DNA of 64,000 nt from Paenarthrobacter sp. A20 (GTDB taxonomy: Bacteria > Actinomycetota > Actinomycetes > Actinomycetales > Micrococcaceae): contig NZ_JALJWH010000003.1 in NCBI RefSeq assembly GCF_024168825.1, positions 1 to 64,000 on the forward strand, read 5' to 3'. The translations under genes were made by a program, and so were the position numbers. Shown in pieces: positions 1 through 8,407 of the stretch (positions are counted from its first letter, which is position 1; each line of letters opens with the position of its first letter). The notes below the pieces were generated by a model, which was not told where the DNA came from, searched no databases, and saw only the letters and a list, made by a program, of their open reading frames with translations.

Positions 1-354
1 GACTGCCCTGGAAAGACCGAACTTGACGCTGAGATTCTCAGCAGGGGAGACGTCTTCGTGGAGTATCCTCCGCAGACTCGTATCGAAGGGGAGATTCAGC
101 AGATGCCAGACGACTTCCCCGTCACTGAGTTTTGGCAGGTCTTGACTGGTGCTGCAGCAGGTCGCACCTCAGCAGGTCAGATCACCATCTTTGATTCCGT
201 TGGATTCGCGATCGAAGACTTCTCCGCTCTGCGCTATGTACGCGACTCCGTCGACGGGACCGACTTTTTCGAGGACATCGATTTGGTCGCGAACCCTGAT
301 GATCCCAAAGATCTCTTCGGGCTGGTTGGAGTCCTCTCCCCGCTCGGATCTTGA
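1..354 (+). CDS. ornithine cyclodeaminase, 3' end (partial)
   Basis: This is the C-terminal 117 residues of an ornithine cyclodeaminase, which converts L-ornithine to L-proline and ammonia with bound NAD. The reading frame is open from base 1 to a TGA at 352-354, so the start lies outside the window. Recognition rests on the family block beginning DCPGKTEL, followed by FVEYPPQTRIEGEIQQ and the FWQVLTG segment. A ctlX-like gene begins 8 bases downstream. That pairing is known in citrulline/arginine catabolic clusters, where the hydrolase makes ornithine and the cyclodeaminase consumes it. The visible part is intact, but the pathway is probably dead here because the neighbour is broken. Confidence 0.85.
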   Translation, partial: DCPGKTELDAEILSRGDVFVEYPPQTRIEGEIQQMPDDFPVTEFWQVLTGAAAGRTSAGQITIFDSVGFAIEDFSALRYVRDSVDGTDFFEDIDLVANPDDPKDLFGLVGVLSPLGS

Positions 355-362
355 CTACGACC

Positions 363-834
363 ATGTCTTTTCAAGCGCCTGGCGCGGTAGTACTCGTCCG
401 TCCGCACCGTTTCGTGCCGAACCATCAGACGGCAGTGGACAACGCCTTCCAGTCCACTGGAACTGAACGCGACGCCGGAGTCCTAGCCGCTACCGCACAC
501 CAAGCAGTCACATCCCTAGCCCTGTCGTTGGAGAAGTCTGGCATCACAGTGCACTTATTCGATGATTACGAGCACACCAGACCAGACAGTGTATTCCCGA
601 ACAACTGGGTCTCCACCCATGCTGCGGCGCGCACTGGCAAGCCTGACACCTTCCCAGAAAACCACCATCAAAGACAGTTGCAAGATTCTCGCCGTTGAAG
701 TGCCGACAATCGAACTCGCCGGCGGCTCGGTACGATGCATGATCGCTGGAATTCACCTGAGCCTCAGACCCAGGACATCCGTCGCCGACGGGATCTCATC
801 CGCTGCAAGCAGCCCAGCGAAAGCAACGGCCTAA
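363..834 (+). pseudogene. ctlX-like citrulline hydrolase, internally deleted and frameshifted
   Basis: The N-terminal part, in the frame of the ATG at 363, reads as a CtlX/arginine-deiminase-fold protein: VVLVRPHRFVPN, then HLFDDYEHTRPDSVFPNNW. After about residue 87 this homology ends. The C-terminal block VPTIELAGGSVRCMIAG, which carries the family's catalytic cysteine, reappears near 700 in a different frame. The usual length is about 300 residues and only about 157 codons are left, so most of the central region is missing. It cannot make a functional enzyme. It is assigned from family motifs and its position behind ornithine cyclodeaminase. Confidence 0.8.
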
Positions 835-975
835 CACCCGCCGGGATCAGTCGTCCCGACTTCTTCCACCCCGCAGAGCCAGGCTCAACATGATCCTCCT
901 TCGTAAATTCTGACCACTCATTCGCCTGCCACGGGCAGGTACCCTAAGATGCAAAACTAAGAAACGAGACAATCT

Positions 976-2544
976 GTGAACACGGAAGCACCTTCCAACG
1001 GGACTCCCGACGATCGTCTACTCCCTAAGACGAATTCACCCTCACCCCTGCAATCCCCACGCCCATCAGTCTTGGCATCAGTTCGATTGCCCGGGCAACA
1101 ACACATATTTAATGTGCACCTCAACAGAGGTATCGTCGCTCGCATCAGTGCAGGCGACGTGCCTCGAGGCGAGGACGTTATCGACTGCGACGGCCGTTAC
1201 CTCATTCCGGGACTCTGGGATGAACACGTCCATATGACTCAGTGGGCCATGCATTCGAACAGGATCAATCTCAGTGCAGCGCGATCCGCCAGCGAAGCAG
1301 CCACCATCATTGAGGGCTTCGTGGCCGGTGCGGGGACTGAAGTCACCGTGGTGGGAGTGGGATTCCGGGATGCCCTCTGGGGAGACCAGCCGACACTGGC
1401 CATGCTTGATGGAGCCACAGGTGAGCAACCAACAGCTCTGATCAGTCATGACCTGCACTCCGTGTGGCTGAACACTGCCGCAGCTCGGCGTTACTGCGTG
1501 GACGTGGACGCTTCTGGACTTCTGCGAGAAGAACCAGCGTTCGTCCTGATCCGGGAGCTGGGGCGTTTACCCGATGCTGTAATCGATGCTTGGATCAATC
1601 AGGCTGCCCAAGCTGCCGCTGCCCGGGGCGTAGTCGGAGTAGTTGACCTCGAAATGACATGGAACCGTGATCCGTGGCTTCGACGCATCGGTGCCGGGTT
1701 CGACTCACTCCGGGTCGACGCAGGAGTCTATCCCGCAGACCTTGAGCGCGCAGTCCGGGAAGGCATGCGAACCGGCATGGATGTGCCGGGTGGAAATGGC
1801 CTTTTGCGTACGGGCCCACTCAAAGTCCTCATCGACGGGTCGCTCAACACTCGCACTGCCTACTGCGTCGATCCCTATCCCTTTGGTGGCCACGGGCTCT
1901 TGACCGTCAGCGAAACCGATTTGCTGGCACTGCTCGAGCGTGCCCGTGCGACCTATTTTCTCCCTGCCGTACACGCCATCGGAGATGCAGCGAACAAAAT
2001 AGCCCTCGACGCTTTCGAACGTGTAGGGATTGGGGGACGAATCGAGCATGCCCAATTCGTGCGTCGGGAGGATTTTGCGCGATTCGGCCGTTTAGGCGTA
2101 GTGGCAAGCGTCCAACCCCTTCACGCACTTGACGATCGGGACGCCGCAGAATACAACTGGCCAGGGCGAACTGACCGGGCGTTTCCGCTGCGTTCCCTAC
2201 TGAACGCTGGTGCTTCTCTGGTCCTGGGGTCCGACGCCCCGGTCGCCCCGCTGGACCCCTGGGCCGCAATGTCGGCAGCGACCACACGGTCCTCCTTGGA
2301 CGGACGAGCGCCGTGGCATCCACAAGAAGCTATTACAAGGCAACAGGCACTGGACGCATCCACGCGTGGTCGCGGCAAAGTCAGGCTGGGTAGCGCCGCA
2401 GACCTCGTTCTAATTGACGAGGACCCGCTGACTGCATCCAACGCCGTCTTCGCTTCGATGCCCGTGGCGGCGACTCTAATAGACGGCCGATTCACCTACG
2501 ACAGTGTTGGACTTGAAACAGCTTTTGCGTCGAACCACTCTTGA
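976..2544 (+). CDS. amidohydrolase family protein (YtcJ-like)
   Basis: A 522-residue metal-dependent amidohydrolase, probably cytoplasmic. The family's metal ligands are visible: the HxH strand in GLWDEHVHM near residue 83, a His in VHAIGDAAN near 335, the EHAQF His near 357, and the Asp of LGSDAPVAPLDPW near 418. These fit the amidohydrolase_3 (YtcJ) group, which hydrolyses C-N bonds of diverse amides; the substrate cannot be inferred. The start used is a GTG at 976 with only a weak ribosome-binding site; a later start near the beta-strand SVRLPGQQ is possible. It is intact although it sits between broken genes. It may work with the importer at 5.4-11 kb, but that is only an inference. Confidence 0.85.
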   Translation: MNTEAPSNGTPDDRLLPKTNSPSPLQSPRPSVLASVRLPGQQHIFNVHLNRGIVARISAGDVPRGEDVIDCDGRYLIPGLWDEHVHMTQWAMHSNRINLSAARSASEAATIIEGFVAGAGTEVTVVGVGFRDALWGDQPTLAMLDGATGEQPTALISHDLHSVWLNTAAARRYCVDVDASGLLREEPAFVLIRELGRLPDAVIDAWINQAAQAAAARGVVGVVDLEMTWNRDPWLRRIGAGFDSLRVDAGVYPADLERAVREGMRTGMDVPGGNGLLRTGPLKVLIDGSLNTRTAYCVDPYPFGGHGLLTVSETDLLALLERARATYFLPAVHAIGDAANKIALDAFERVGIGGRIEHAQFVRREDFARFGRLGVVASVQPLHALDDRDAAEYNWPGRTDRAFPLRSLLNAGASLVLGSDAPVAPLDPWAAMSAATTRSSLDGRAPWHPQEAITRQQALDASTRGRGKVRLGSAADLVLIDEDPLTASNAVFASMPVAATLIDGRFTYDSVGLETAFASNHS

Positions 2545-2941
2545 ATTGCGCAGCGCCCCCGAAGTCCCCGAGGTGCTCCTTGCTTTGGACCTGCCGGTGT
2601 ACGCGGCCCGTACCTTCGACCTTTGCCAGGTGGACCCCAACGTCCTCAGGCTCAGAACTGGTACATCCTTGGACGCGGCCAGGCAACGGACCTTGAAACC
2701 TTCGTGGCCTCACACCAGGAAAAGCTATTCCGGAGCGAAAGCGCCCAGAAAGCCCTGCCACCTTCGCTCCGATCTCACAAGCATCGAGTTGCTGGCAATC
2801 ATGCGCGCACTGGCCATGACCTGGCATGCGCTCACTCCCGAGATGGCACGGTCCACACGTCCCAGCCATAGGTGGCTGGACGAAACCATCATCGTGAATG
2901 CGTAGAGGCTCGTCAGCTAAGGGAGCTGTCTCATCAAGTGA
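2545..2941. other. intergenic, no supported gene
   Basis: About 400 bases follow the amidohydrolase. Overlapping plus-strand frames stay open for 80-130 codons (2504-2905 and 2623-2871), but neither shows a recognisable domain, and the segment shares the decayed look of its neighbours. It could hold the remains of a frameshifted gene that I cannot identify. Confidence 0.4.
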
Positions 2942-2966
2942 TGTCCCAGTTCCAAGGAGGTGACAC
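2942..2966 (+). repeat. dispersed repeat, copy A (GTCCCA..TTCCAAGGA)
   Basis: Contains GTCCCAGTTCCAAGGA followed by a partly diverged right arm. Related copies lie at 3602-3627 and 51193-51222. The best copy (51193) is a perfect 9-bp inverted repeat with a 12-base centre. Copies A and B lie on either side of the GNAT relic. Confidence 0.55.
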
Positions 2967-2999
2967 ACTGAAATCGCTGCAGAGCGGCGAGGTTCGTGT

Positions 3000-3548
3000 A
3001 GCTGGTTCCTAGCAGGCAGGAGGGCGCGAGTACATGTACATGTCTTTGCGTTGGCCGGCAACCTCGAGCCAGCTCCTCATCGTGCCTTAGCGAGAGAACC
3101 CGCAGCGCTCAGCTGTTAGCCAGGAGCCGTCGTTCCAAGGTTCGACGTGGAATTCTAGCGATGAATCCCGGGTTGGGCAAGACCCCAGGTGGCGAGGGCA
3201 CCTAAAGCAGAGGAGGCGGCTCCCTTTCCCCGATGACTTGGCGCCACCCAGTAGCCAATGCTCGCCCGGCCTTTGCTGAGGTTCTTTAGCCACAGTCCGA
3301 TTTGGCCAACTGCCTCGTCAGAGGAGGAATCCGCCATAGGGAACGAGTACCGGTGCCGTCCATTAAGCGTTGGTGCTGTCTTTCGATGAATCTCAGAGCT
3401 GCCTGTCGTGAACCGCTGGCGGGGACTGTCGTGATGGCAGGAATTAGTGGATCGTTCGAGGCTTCCTGGATAACGGGAGCGTCGGCTCTGGTAAATGGGC
3501 GGACCTGTAAGGGGACGCGACGAGTACAGGCTGATCCAAGGGATTCAT
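3000..3548 (-). pseudogene. GNAT family N-acetyltransferase, multiply frameshifted
   Basis: Read on the minus strand from an ATG at 3548, successive frames give one GNAT acetyltransferase. First comes MNPLDQPVLVASP, then after a shift RPFTRADAPVIQEASNDP and QAALRFIERQH. A second shift gives DEAVGQIGLWLKN and GYWVAPSHRGKGAASSAL, which contains the acetyl-CoA binding RGKGAA loop. A third shift gives FHVEPWNDGSW and AERCGF. The remaining C-terminal end fades out near 3000-3030. The order and spacing match RimJ-like GNAT enzymes of about 180 residues. At least three frame changes show it is dead. It lies between two copies of the dispersed repeat (2942 and 3602). Confidence 0.75.
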
Positions 3549-3601
3549 TCTCAGACTCTACGCGGAGGCCCCGGGCGGCGCGGGAGATGCCGAACTACCA
3601 C

Positions 3602-3627
3602 CGTCCCACTTCCAAGGAACTGGGATA
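3602..3627 (+). repeat. dispersed repeat, copy B (GTCCCACTTCCAAGGAA)
   Basis: Contains GTCCCACTTCCAAGGAAC and then TGGGATAC, an imperfect palindrome matching copy C at 51193-51222 at most positions. It lies 54 bases beyond the start of the GNAT relic. Confidence 0.6.
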
Positions 3628-3721
3628 CCGCTCTAGTTTTCTTTGCGTTCTGGTCCAAGGTCCTGGCGGATACGCTCACGACTTTGTGCGGAAGCTTGTA
3701 CGCATCCCGCTCCCGCAGCGC

Positions 3722-4062
3722 TCAATGGTGAGTCCCTTCCGCCTCGTGTTTCACTTCTAAGGATGGCCGCTCCGAGGACTTGGCTGCCGTCTTCGCTTCT
3801 TCACCGTCCAGGACGACACCTAGCGGGACTTGGTCCCGCACAGCTGAGGAGAGCTCAGGAAAGAGCCTGGAAAGTTCTTTGCCCTGCCGACTCCAGAGCG
3901 TCACCCCGTCTGAATCGCTCAGAACGATGGTCCTGTAGCCGTCCATTTAAGTTCGGCCCAGATTCCGCCCGGGAGGCCATTGGGTCCGGGGAATGCCTTG
4001 ACGAGTTTTGCCAGGGCAACAGCAACTGGTGGTTGCAGTGCCCGCGGGATGGACTCGCTCAT
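3722..4062 (-). pseudogene. ATP-dependent DNA ligase, N-terminal fragment, frameshifted
   Basis: From an ATG at 4062 the minus strand encodes MSESIPRALQPPVAVALAK and then GGIWAELKW. A one-base frame change near 3946 leads into DGYRTIVLSDSDGVTLW, SRQGKELSRLFPEL and VLDGE. Joined, these give the adenylation motif ELKWDGYR with the nucleotide-accepting lysine, and the following strand motifs of LigC/LigD-like ATP-dependent ligases. Homology stops soon after the VLDGE strand near 3800, so less than a third of a normal ligase remains. The frameshift and truncation mark it as a relic. Nothing nearby (no Ku, no polymerase domain) suggests a repair cluster survives. Confidence 0.8.
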
Positions 4063-4138
4063 GGGCTCCCGTTCTGTTCGTGCCGCTACGTGCGGCCCGG
4101 CCATAGGAGTGGCGTCCGGTTACAACTCCACGGGGTGC

Positions 4139-4444
4139 TCAACAGCGAACCGCACGGGGGGACTCGCCTTTGACCAGGTTCTCCGGTTCGGGATTCATGA
4201 CAGACATGGTGATCTGATCGATGAAGTATTCAGTATCCGCTTCGGGGACATCATCGCGGGGTTCCATGGGGCCGGGACGGCCAACTTCGAAACCGGTGAT
4301 CTCGTCGTACTCTTCCACACGCATCTGCAGGGTTTCGTGAACTGCGTTCGCGAAACCCTCGGCCGTCTCCGGATCCAGGAAGCCCTGGATCTCCAACTCA
4401 GCGCTCTTGTCCTCGTTCTGGACGTGCACTTTAAAACCAAGCAT
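4139..4444 (-). CDS. hypothetical protein, 101 aa, acidic
   Basis: A small soluble acidic protein that I do not recognise. The ATG at 4444 was chosen over longer options because a GGAG box lies just upstream and because the residues before it look like shadow sequence. It begins MLGFKVHVQNEDKSAELEI, which suggests a beta-strand start, and the C-terminal half is rich in Asp, Glu and Pro. It lies 25 bases downstream of a small membrane protein gene on the same strand, so the two are probably co-transcribed. It is intact, unlike the genes around it. Confidence 0.65.
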   Translation of the reverse strand: MLGFKVHVQNEDKSAELEIQGFLDPETAEGFANAVHETLQMRVEEYDEITGFEVGRPGPMEPRDDVPEADTEYFIDQITMSVMNPEPENLVKGESPRAVRC

Positions 4445-4469
4445 GCTGCTCCTTCGAGTCTTGCTGTGT

Positions 4470-4664
4470 CTAGTAGCGCTGCTGATCCGGGCGGCGCATA
4501 ATCTGAACCGCGCTACCAAGGCAGACCGCGCCGGAACCCATCAGGATTACGGCGGAGGCAATGAGATACCAGACGCCGTCAGTGGTCAGAGCACAGTAGA
4601 GGCCGTACACAAGGATGCCAGTCCCCAAAAGCGCCCAGATCAGCGCTGCTTTCTTCTTGTCCAT
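4470..4664 (-). CDS. small two-helix membrane protein, 64 aa
   Basis: Begins MDKKKAALIWALLGTGILV and contains two hydrophobic stretches (about residues 6-25 and 32-53) with a short polar turn and a basic C-terminal end, so a small double-spanning membrane protein is likely. The family is not recognised. It is the first gene of a probable two-gene unit with the acidic protein downstream. Confidence 0.65.
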   Translation of the reverse strand: MDKKKAALIWALLGTGILVYGLYCALTTDGVWYLIASAVILMGSGAVCLGSAVQIMRRPDQQRY

Positions 4665-4833
4665 GGCCTCAGCCTAAATGTCGTTTTCAGAAGCTAACTG
4701 TATTGAAACCACTGTGGTTGTGGGAGTAGTGCAGTCGGCTATGGACACGATGGTGTTCGAAGTCCTATATGCACACAGCGTCACTTTAATCGGGAGTCGG
4801 CTGCGTTATGGCGCTATAGCGCTAAGGCGCGAG

Positions 4834-4857
4834 GGCCTCGAGTATTCGCTCGAGGCC
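4834..4857. repeat. perfect 9-bp inverted repeat
   Basis: GGCCTCGAG, a six-base loop, then CTCGAGGCC. A second palindrome, GCGCTATAGCGC, is at 4811-4822. Both lie just upstream of the IS3 relic. No T-run follows, so a terminator role is not supported; it may be debris of a mobile element end. Confidence 0.5.
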
Positions 4858-4940
4858 GTCGGACGATGGTCGCGGCGCCGTGATTTCGGCCGTGGCCGGG
4901 CAAACCTCGTGGCCGCCACCGTGCACCAACCTGGCCGCCT

Positions 4941-5385
4941 GTGGTCCCGCAGGTCGTGCATGCGGACCGCGGAACCTCGATGACGTCCAAGACCGTGGCG
5001 GCGATCCTCTCGGATCTGGTGCTCACCCGGTCTCATTCCAGGCCCCGGGTGAGCACCGATAACCCCTACTCGGAGTCGCTTTTCAAGACCATGAAATACG
5101 GGCCTGAATTCCCCGGACATTCATCAGCGGATTCGTGGACTGGTACAACATCACCACCAGCACTCCGGCATCGGCTTCCACACCCCGGCCAATGTGCACT
5201 ACGGCCTCGCCCGGAAACGCTCACGGACCTTGGCCGCGGCCAGGGCCAAACACCCCCACCGCTTCGGCACCACCACCGAACCCAAGATCCTGGCCCTACC
5301 TGGGTCGGCATGGATCAACCAACCCAACGTAACTACAGAAAAGAAGCAGCCTAACGGCTGCCTAACTCACTTTGGTACCACTTGA
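4941..5385 (+). mobile_element. IS3-family transposase relic (C-terminal integrase part)
   Basis: The frame from 4941 reads VPQVVHADRGTSMTSKTVA and SRPRVSTDNPYSESLFKTMK, the second catalytic Asp region and DNPYSES box of IS3-group (OrfB, DDE) transposases. A frame change near 5110-5140 leads to VDWYNITTS-type sequence, and another to HYGLARKR, LAAARAKHP and ILALPGSAWINQP at the C terminus. The N-terminal half with the first Asp is absent. This is a dead fragment. Its 3' end abuts and slightly overlaps the stop of the ABC ATPase gene on the other strand. Confidence 0.85.
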
Positions 5386-7484
5386 CTTGAAAAATTCCGA
5401 TCTTCTCTCGGTACTCGGTCGAGGTGATGGCATGCAGCTGCTTGTCCGGGTGCGCCGACGGATGTCAGGGCAGGCTCCTCAGCCGCGCATATATCGGTCG
5501 CGAGCGAGCAGCGAGTTCGGTACCGACAACCGCTAGGCGGATTCTTCGGACTCGGAATTTCACCACTAGGGAGAAGTCGCCGCTGACCGCGATGTGTGTG
5601 ATGTCCGAGGTCTGGAACGGCTGCAAGAAGACCACGGGTGTATGGGTGCGCAGCGGCTGCGTGCATCGCGTCGGCAGGAAGAACCTCAACGATTTTTCCC
5701 AGGTACATCACAGCAACGCGATCGGCAACGTAGCTGATGACATTGAGGTCGTGCGTGATAAGCAGCATCGCTATGCCTTCTTCAAGGCGGAGGCGTGCCA
5801 GCAGGTTCAAAACGCTTGATGCCGCAGAGACATCCAAACCGGCCGTCGGTTCATCAGCCACCACGAGCCGGGGATTGAGGGCTAGCGCACGGGCGATCCC
5901 CACGCGACGCGCTTGCCCACCCGACAGCTCGTGCGGGTGCTTACGCGCGTGCTCAGGCCCGAGTTCGACTAGACCCAGAAGCTCCTTCGAAGAACGACGC
6001 TTCGATTTGGGGACTTGATGAATCTCATACGGCTCCTGGAGCAACGCCTCGACGGTTGACCGCGGCGACAAACTGGAGTGTGGATCTTGAAACACCATTT
6101 GAATCTGACGACGTTGGTCTCTGCTCGGCTTCGGGAGTAAGGATTGACCGTCGAGCTGGATTTCACCGGCCGCATTGTGGACCAAGCCCACGAGGGTCCG
6201 GCCCAAGGTGCTCTTCCCCGCGCCGGATTCCCCCACAAGCCCCACAATTTCACCCGACCCGACTTCGAGGTCAACTCGATCGACTGCGCGTACCCCGGCT
6301 CTGGAGGCACGCAATAGTCGGCCTGCTGAACCTCCAAATTCGACACGTAGGTCCCTAATGCTCAATAGCGGCGCACGACCTTCATGACCGGGTGTGAGGG
6401 CACTCAAGCCAGCAGAACTCTCGCTGACATTGGCCCTCCCGCCATCCTGGGGATCCCACAAAACCTGTCCACCGATGAGGGGCGGCGAGTCGCGTTGATA
6501 TCCAGAATCCGCCGCCGAGTAACGCCAGCAAGCCGCGACGGAACTCCCCACCTCAAAGAGTGGAGGAGCTACTTCCTTGCAGACATCCTGTGCGTAAGCG
6601 CATCGAGCTGCGAAGGCGCAACCGTCCGGCATCGCCGAAAGGCTGGGCACCAATCCGGGGATGGTCGCCAGCTTGTGGCCTCGCTGCCCGCCCGACGGGA
6701 CGGCTCCGAGTAGCTGATGAGCGTACGGGTGTTTGGGGTCTGCGAAGAACTCCTTCGCGGAGGCCATCTCCGCCACTTTGCCCGCGTATAGCACCATGAC
6801 GCGATCGGCGATCTCCGAGACCACACCAAGGTCGTGAGAGATGAAGAGCATTCCTGAATGCTGCTCGTGACCCATCTGGCGCAGGAGCTCGAGGATCTGC
6901 ACTTGCATAGTGACATCGAGAGCCGATGTTGGCTCATCGGCAATGATCACCTGAGGCTTTAGAAGAAGCATCATTACGATCATTATGCGCTGCCGCATGC
7001 CACCAGAAAACTCGTGCGGATACTGGTCCAGCCGCTTGGCCGCGTCAGGAATTCCCGCCTTAGTCAGCAGGGTGACGGCCCGCTCTCGAAACTCTCGTCG
7101 GCTCAATCCCTCGTCGCTGTGCGCCTCAAATGCTGTCCTCAGTTGTGACCCGATCGTGAACGTTGGGTTCAAACTCGTCACAGGATCTTGAAAGACCATT
7201 CCGATCCGATCCCCTCGCACCCTACGCATATGTGCCGCTGAGTAGGACCGAATATCGGCTCCGGCCAGATCGATGTGGCCGGCTGTGATCGACCCATTCT
7301 GTGGGAGAAGGCGAAGAAGAGCATTGGCTAGCGTCGACTTTCCCGAGCCCGACTCACCGACGATCCCAAGTACCTCGCCAGGCGCCAGATCAAAGTTGAT
7401 ATCAGAAAGGACCCTCCGTCCTACGCCATGGACCTTGTATTCAACCGTGAGGTCACGAACTTCCAGTATTTTGTCAACCATCAT
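5367..7484 (-). CDS. ABC importer ATPase, fused double domain (DppD-DppF type)
   Basis: A 705-residue protein joining two complete ABC ATPase domains of the dipeptide/oligopeptide/nickel importer class. Domain 1 (about residues 5-260) has Walker A GESGSGKST, the signature LSGGMRQR and the oligopeptide C-terminal extension with clustered Cys near residues 290-325. Domain 2 (about 375-625) has GESGAGKST, LSGGQARR and a second Cys-rich extension. It would power import through the two permeases upstream, acting on the cytoplasmic face. ATG codons at 7484 and 7481 are both possible; either overlaps the stop of the permease gene, which implies translational coupling. The last residues run into the IS3 relic, so its extreme C terminus may have been altered. 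Confidence 0.95.
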   Translation of the reverse strand: MMVDKILEVRDLTVEYKVHGVGRRVLSDINFDLAPGEVLGIVGESGSGKSTLANALLRLLPQNGSITAGHIDLAGADIRSYSAAHMRRVRGDRIGMVFQDPVTSLNPTFTIGSQLRTAFEAHSDEGLSRREFRERAVTLLTKAGIPDAAKRLDQYPHEFSGGMRQRIMIVMMLLLKPQVIIADEPTSALDVTMQVQILELLRQMGHEQHSGMLFISHDLGVVSEIADRVMVLYAGKVAEMASAKEFFADPKHPYAHQLLGAVPSGGQRGHKLATIPGLVPSLSAMPDGCAFAARCAYAQDVCKEVAPPLFEVGSSVAACWRYSAADSGYQRDSPPLIGGQVLWDPQDGGRANVSESSAGLSALTPGHEGRAPLLSIRDLRVEFGGSAGRLLRASRAGVRAVDRVDLEVGSGEIVGLVGESGAGKSTLGRTLVGLVHNAAGEIQLDGQSLLPKPSRDQRRQIQMVFQDPHSSLSPRSTVEALLQEPYEIHQVPKSKRRSSKELLGLVELGPEHARKHPHELSGGQARRVGIARALALNPRLVVADEPTAGLDVSAASSVLNLLARLRLEEGIAMLLITHDLNVISYVADRVAVMYLGKIVEVLPADAMHAAAAHPYTRGLLAAVPDLGHHTHRGQRRLLPSGEIPSPKNPPSGCRYRTRCSLATDICAAEEPALTSVGAPGQAAACHHLDRVPREDRNFSSQVVPK

Positions 7485-8407
7485 CGGCCTCCCTTGCTCG
7501 TGCCAACTAGTCTCGGGTCGAAAAGGTCACGCAGCCGGTCACCGAGCGCTGTAAATCCGAGGGTGGCTAGCGCCAATGTCAAGCCCGCGCCGATGACGCC
7601 CCATGGCCAGCTGTCGATTCGCGCGAAACCCTCATTCAGGATTACACCCCACGAGGGATCTGGAGGTCGGACGCCAAGTCCCAAGAACGACAAGCCTGCC
7701 TCAGCTCCCACGATCACTGGTATATCTAGGGCAACGATCGTAAAAAGCGGTGCCACAATGTTGGGAAGAACGTGTCGAAAGACGATGCGCGGTCCCGATG
7801 CTCCAAGCGTCGTACTAGCGTCGACGAAATCACTGGATTTGACCTGCATAACCATCGCTCGCGTCACTCTCGCGTAAGTCGGAATAAAAGCCACGGTGAG
7901 GACTCCGATAAGGTTGATCATTGATGGACCCAATAGGGCGATGAGTGTGAGAGCCAAGATAACCGCCGGAAATGCCTGAACTGTGTCAAGTAATACGACG
8001 CATACTCGATCAACCCATCCCCCGAGGTATCCGGCGGCAAGGCCGATGAGCATCCCGATACAGAGAGCGATCAAGGCGGTAGGAACGCTAACCAACAAGG
8101 CGATTCTGGCCCCATGGAGTAGTCGCGAGAACACATCTCGACCAAGTTGATCTGTACCGACCCAATGATCGCCCGACGGTCCCTGGAGGCGATTGGATAT
8201 GTCTTGGGCGGCCGGGTCATATGGAGCAATCCACGGAGCCAGCACCGCCACGAGAACAAGCGCGCCGACAACCGCGAGCCCAAAAAGTCCACCCGGCTGC
8301 CGACAGATTTCGACTAGAACCCCAAGCGCGCCTCCTTTGCGTTTCGGTCTCGCGGCGCGTGCCTCAACCGCTGGGGCCGGTACGGGTTCCACTTCAACGT
8401 TACTCAT
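7481..8407 (-). CDS. ABC importer permease (DppC-like)
   Basis: A 308-residue inner-membrane permease of the binding-protein-dependent peptide transport class. After a charged cytoplasmic N terminus come about six membrane segments. LQGPSGDHWVGTDQLGRDV, near residue 90, is the typical DppC/OppC periplasmic block, and the EAA-like coupling loop lies around TTLGASGPRIVFRHVLPN. It pairs with the DppB-like protein encoded just upstream. The start at 8407 overlaps the preceding stop by 4 bases (ATGA). Substrate specificity cannot be read from the permease. Confidence 0.95.
   Translation of the reverse strand: MSNVEVEPVPAPAVEARAARPKRKGGALGVLVEICRQPGGLFGLAVVGALVLVAVLAPWIAPYDPAAQDISNRLQGPSGDHWVGTDQLGRDVFSRLLHGARIALLVSVPTALIALCIGMLIGLAAGYLGGWVDRVCVVLLDTVQAFPAVILALTLIALLGPSMINLIGVLTVAFIPTYARVTRAMVMQVKSSDFVDASTTLGASGPRIVFRHVLPNIVAPLFTIVALDIPVIVGAEAGLSFLGLGVRPPDPSWGVILNEGFARIDSWPWGVIGAGLTLALATLGFTALGDRLRDLFDPRLVGTSKGGR

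Noticed and set aside
921..940. CCTGCC-ACG-GGCAGG hairpin as terminator after ctlX
   Set aside because: Only a 6-bp stem with no T-run; too weak to report as a feature.
2492..3061. 189-codon minus-strand open frame
   Set aside because: No domain, overlaps the end of the amidohydrolase gene, and the composition is that of a shadow.
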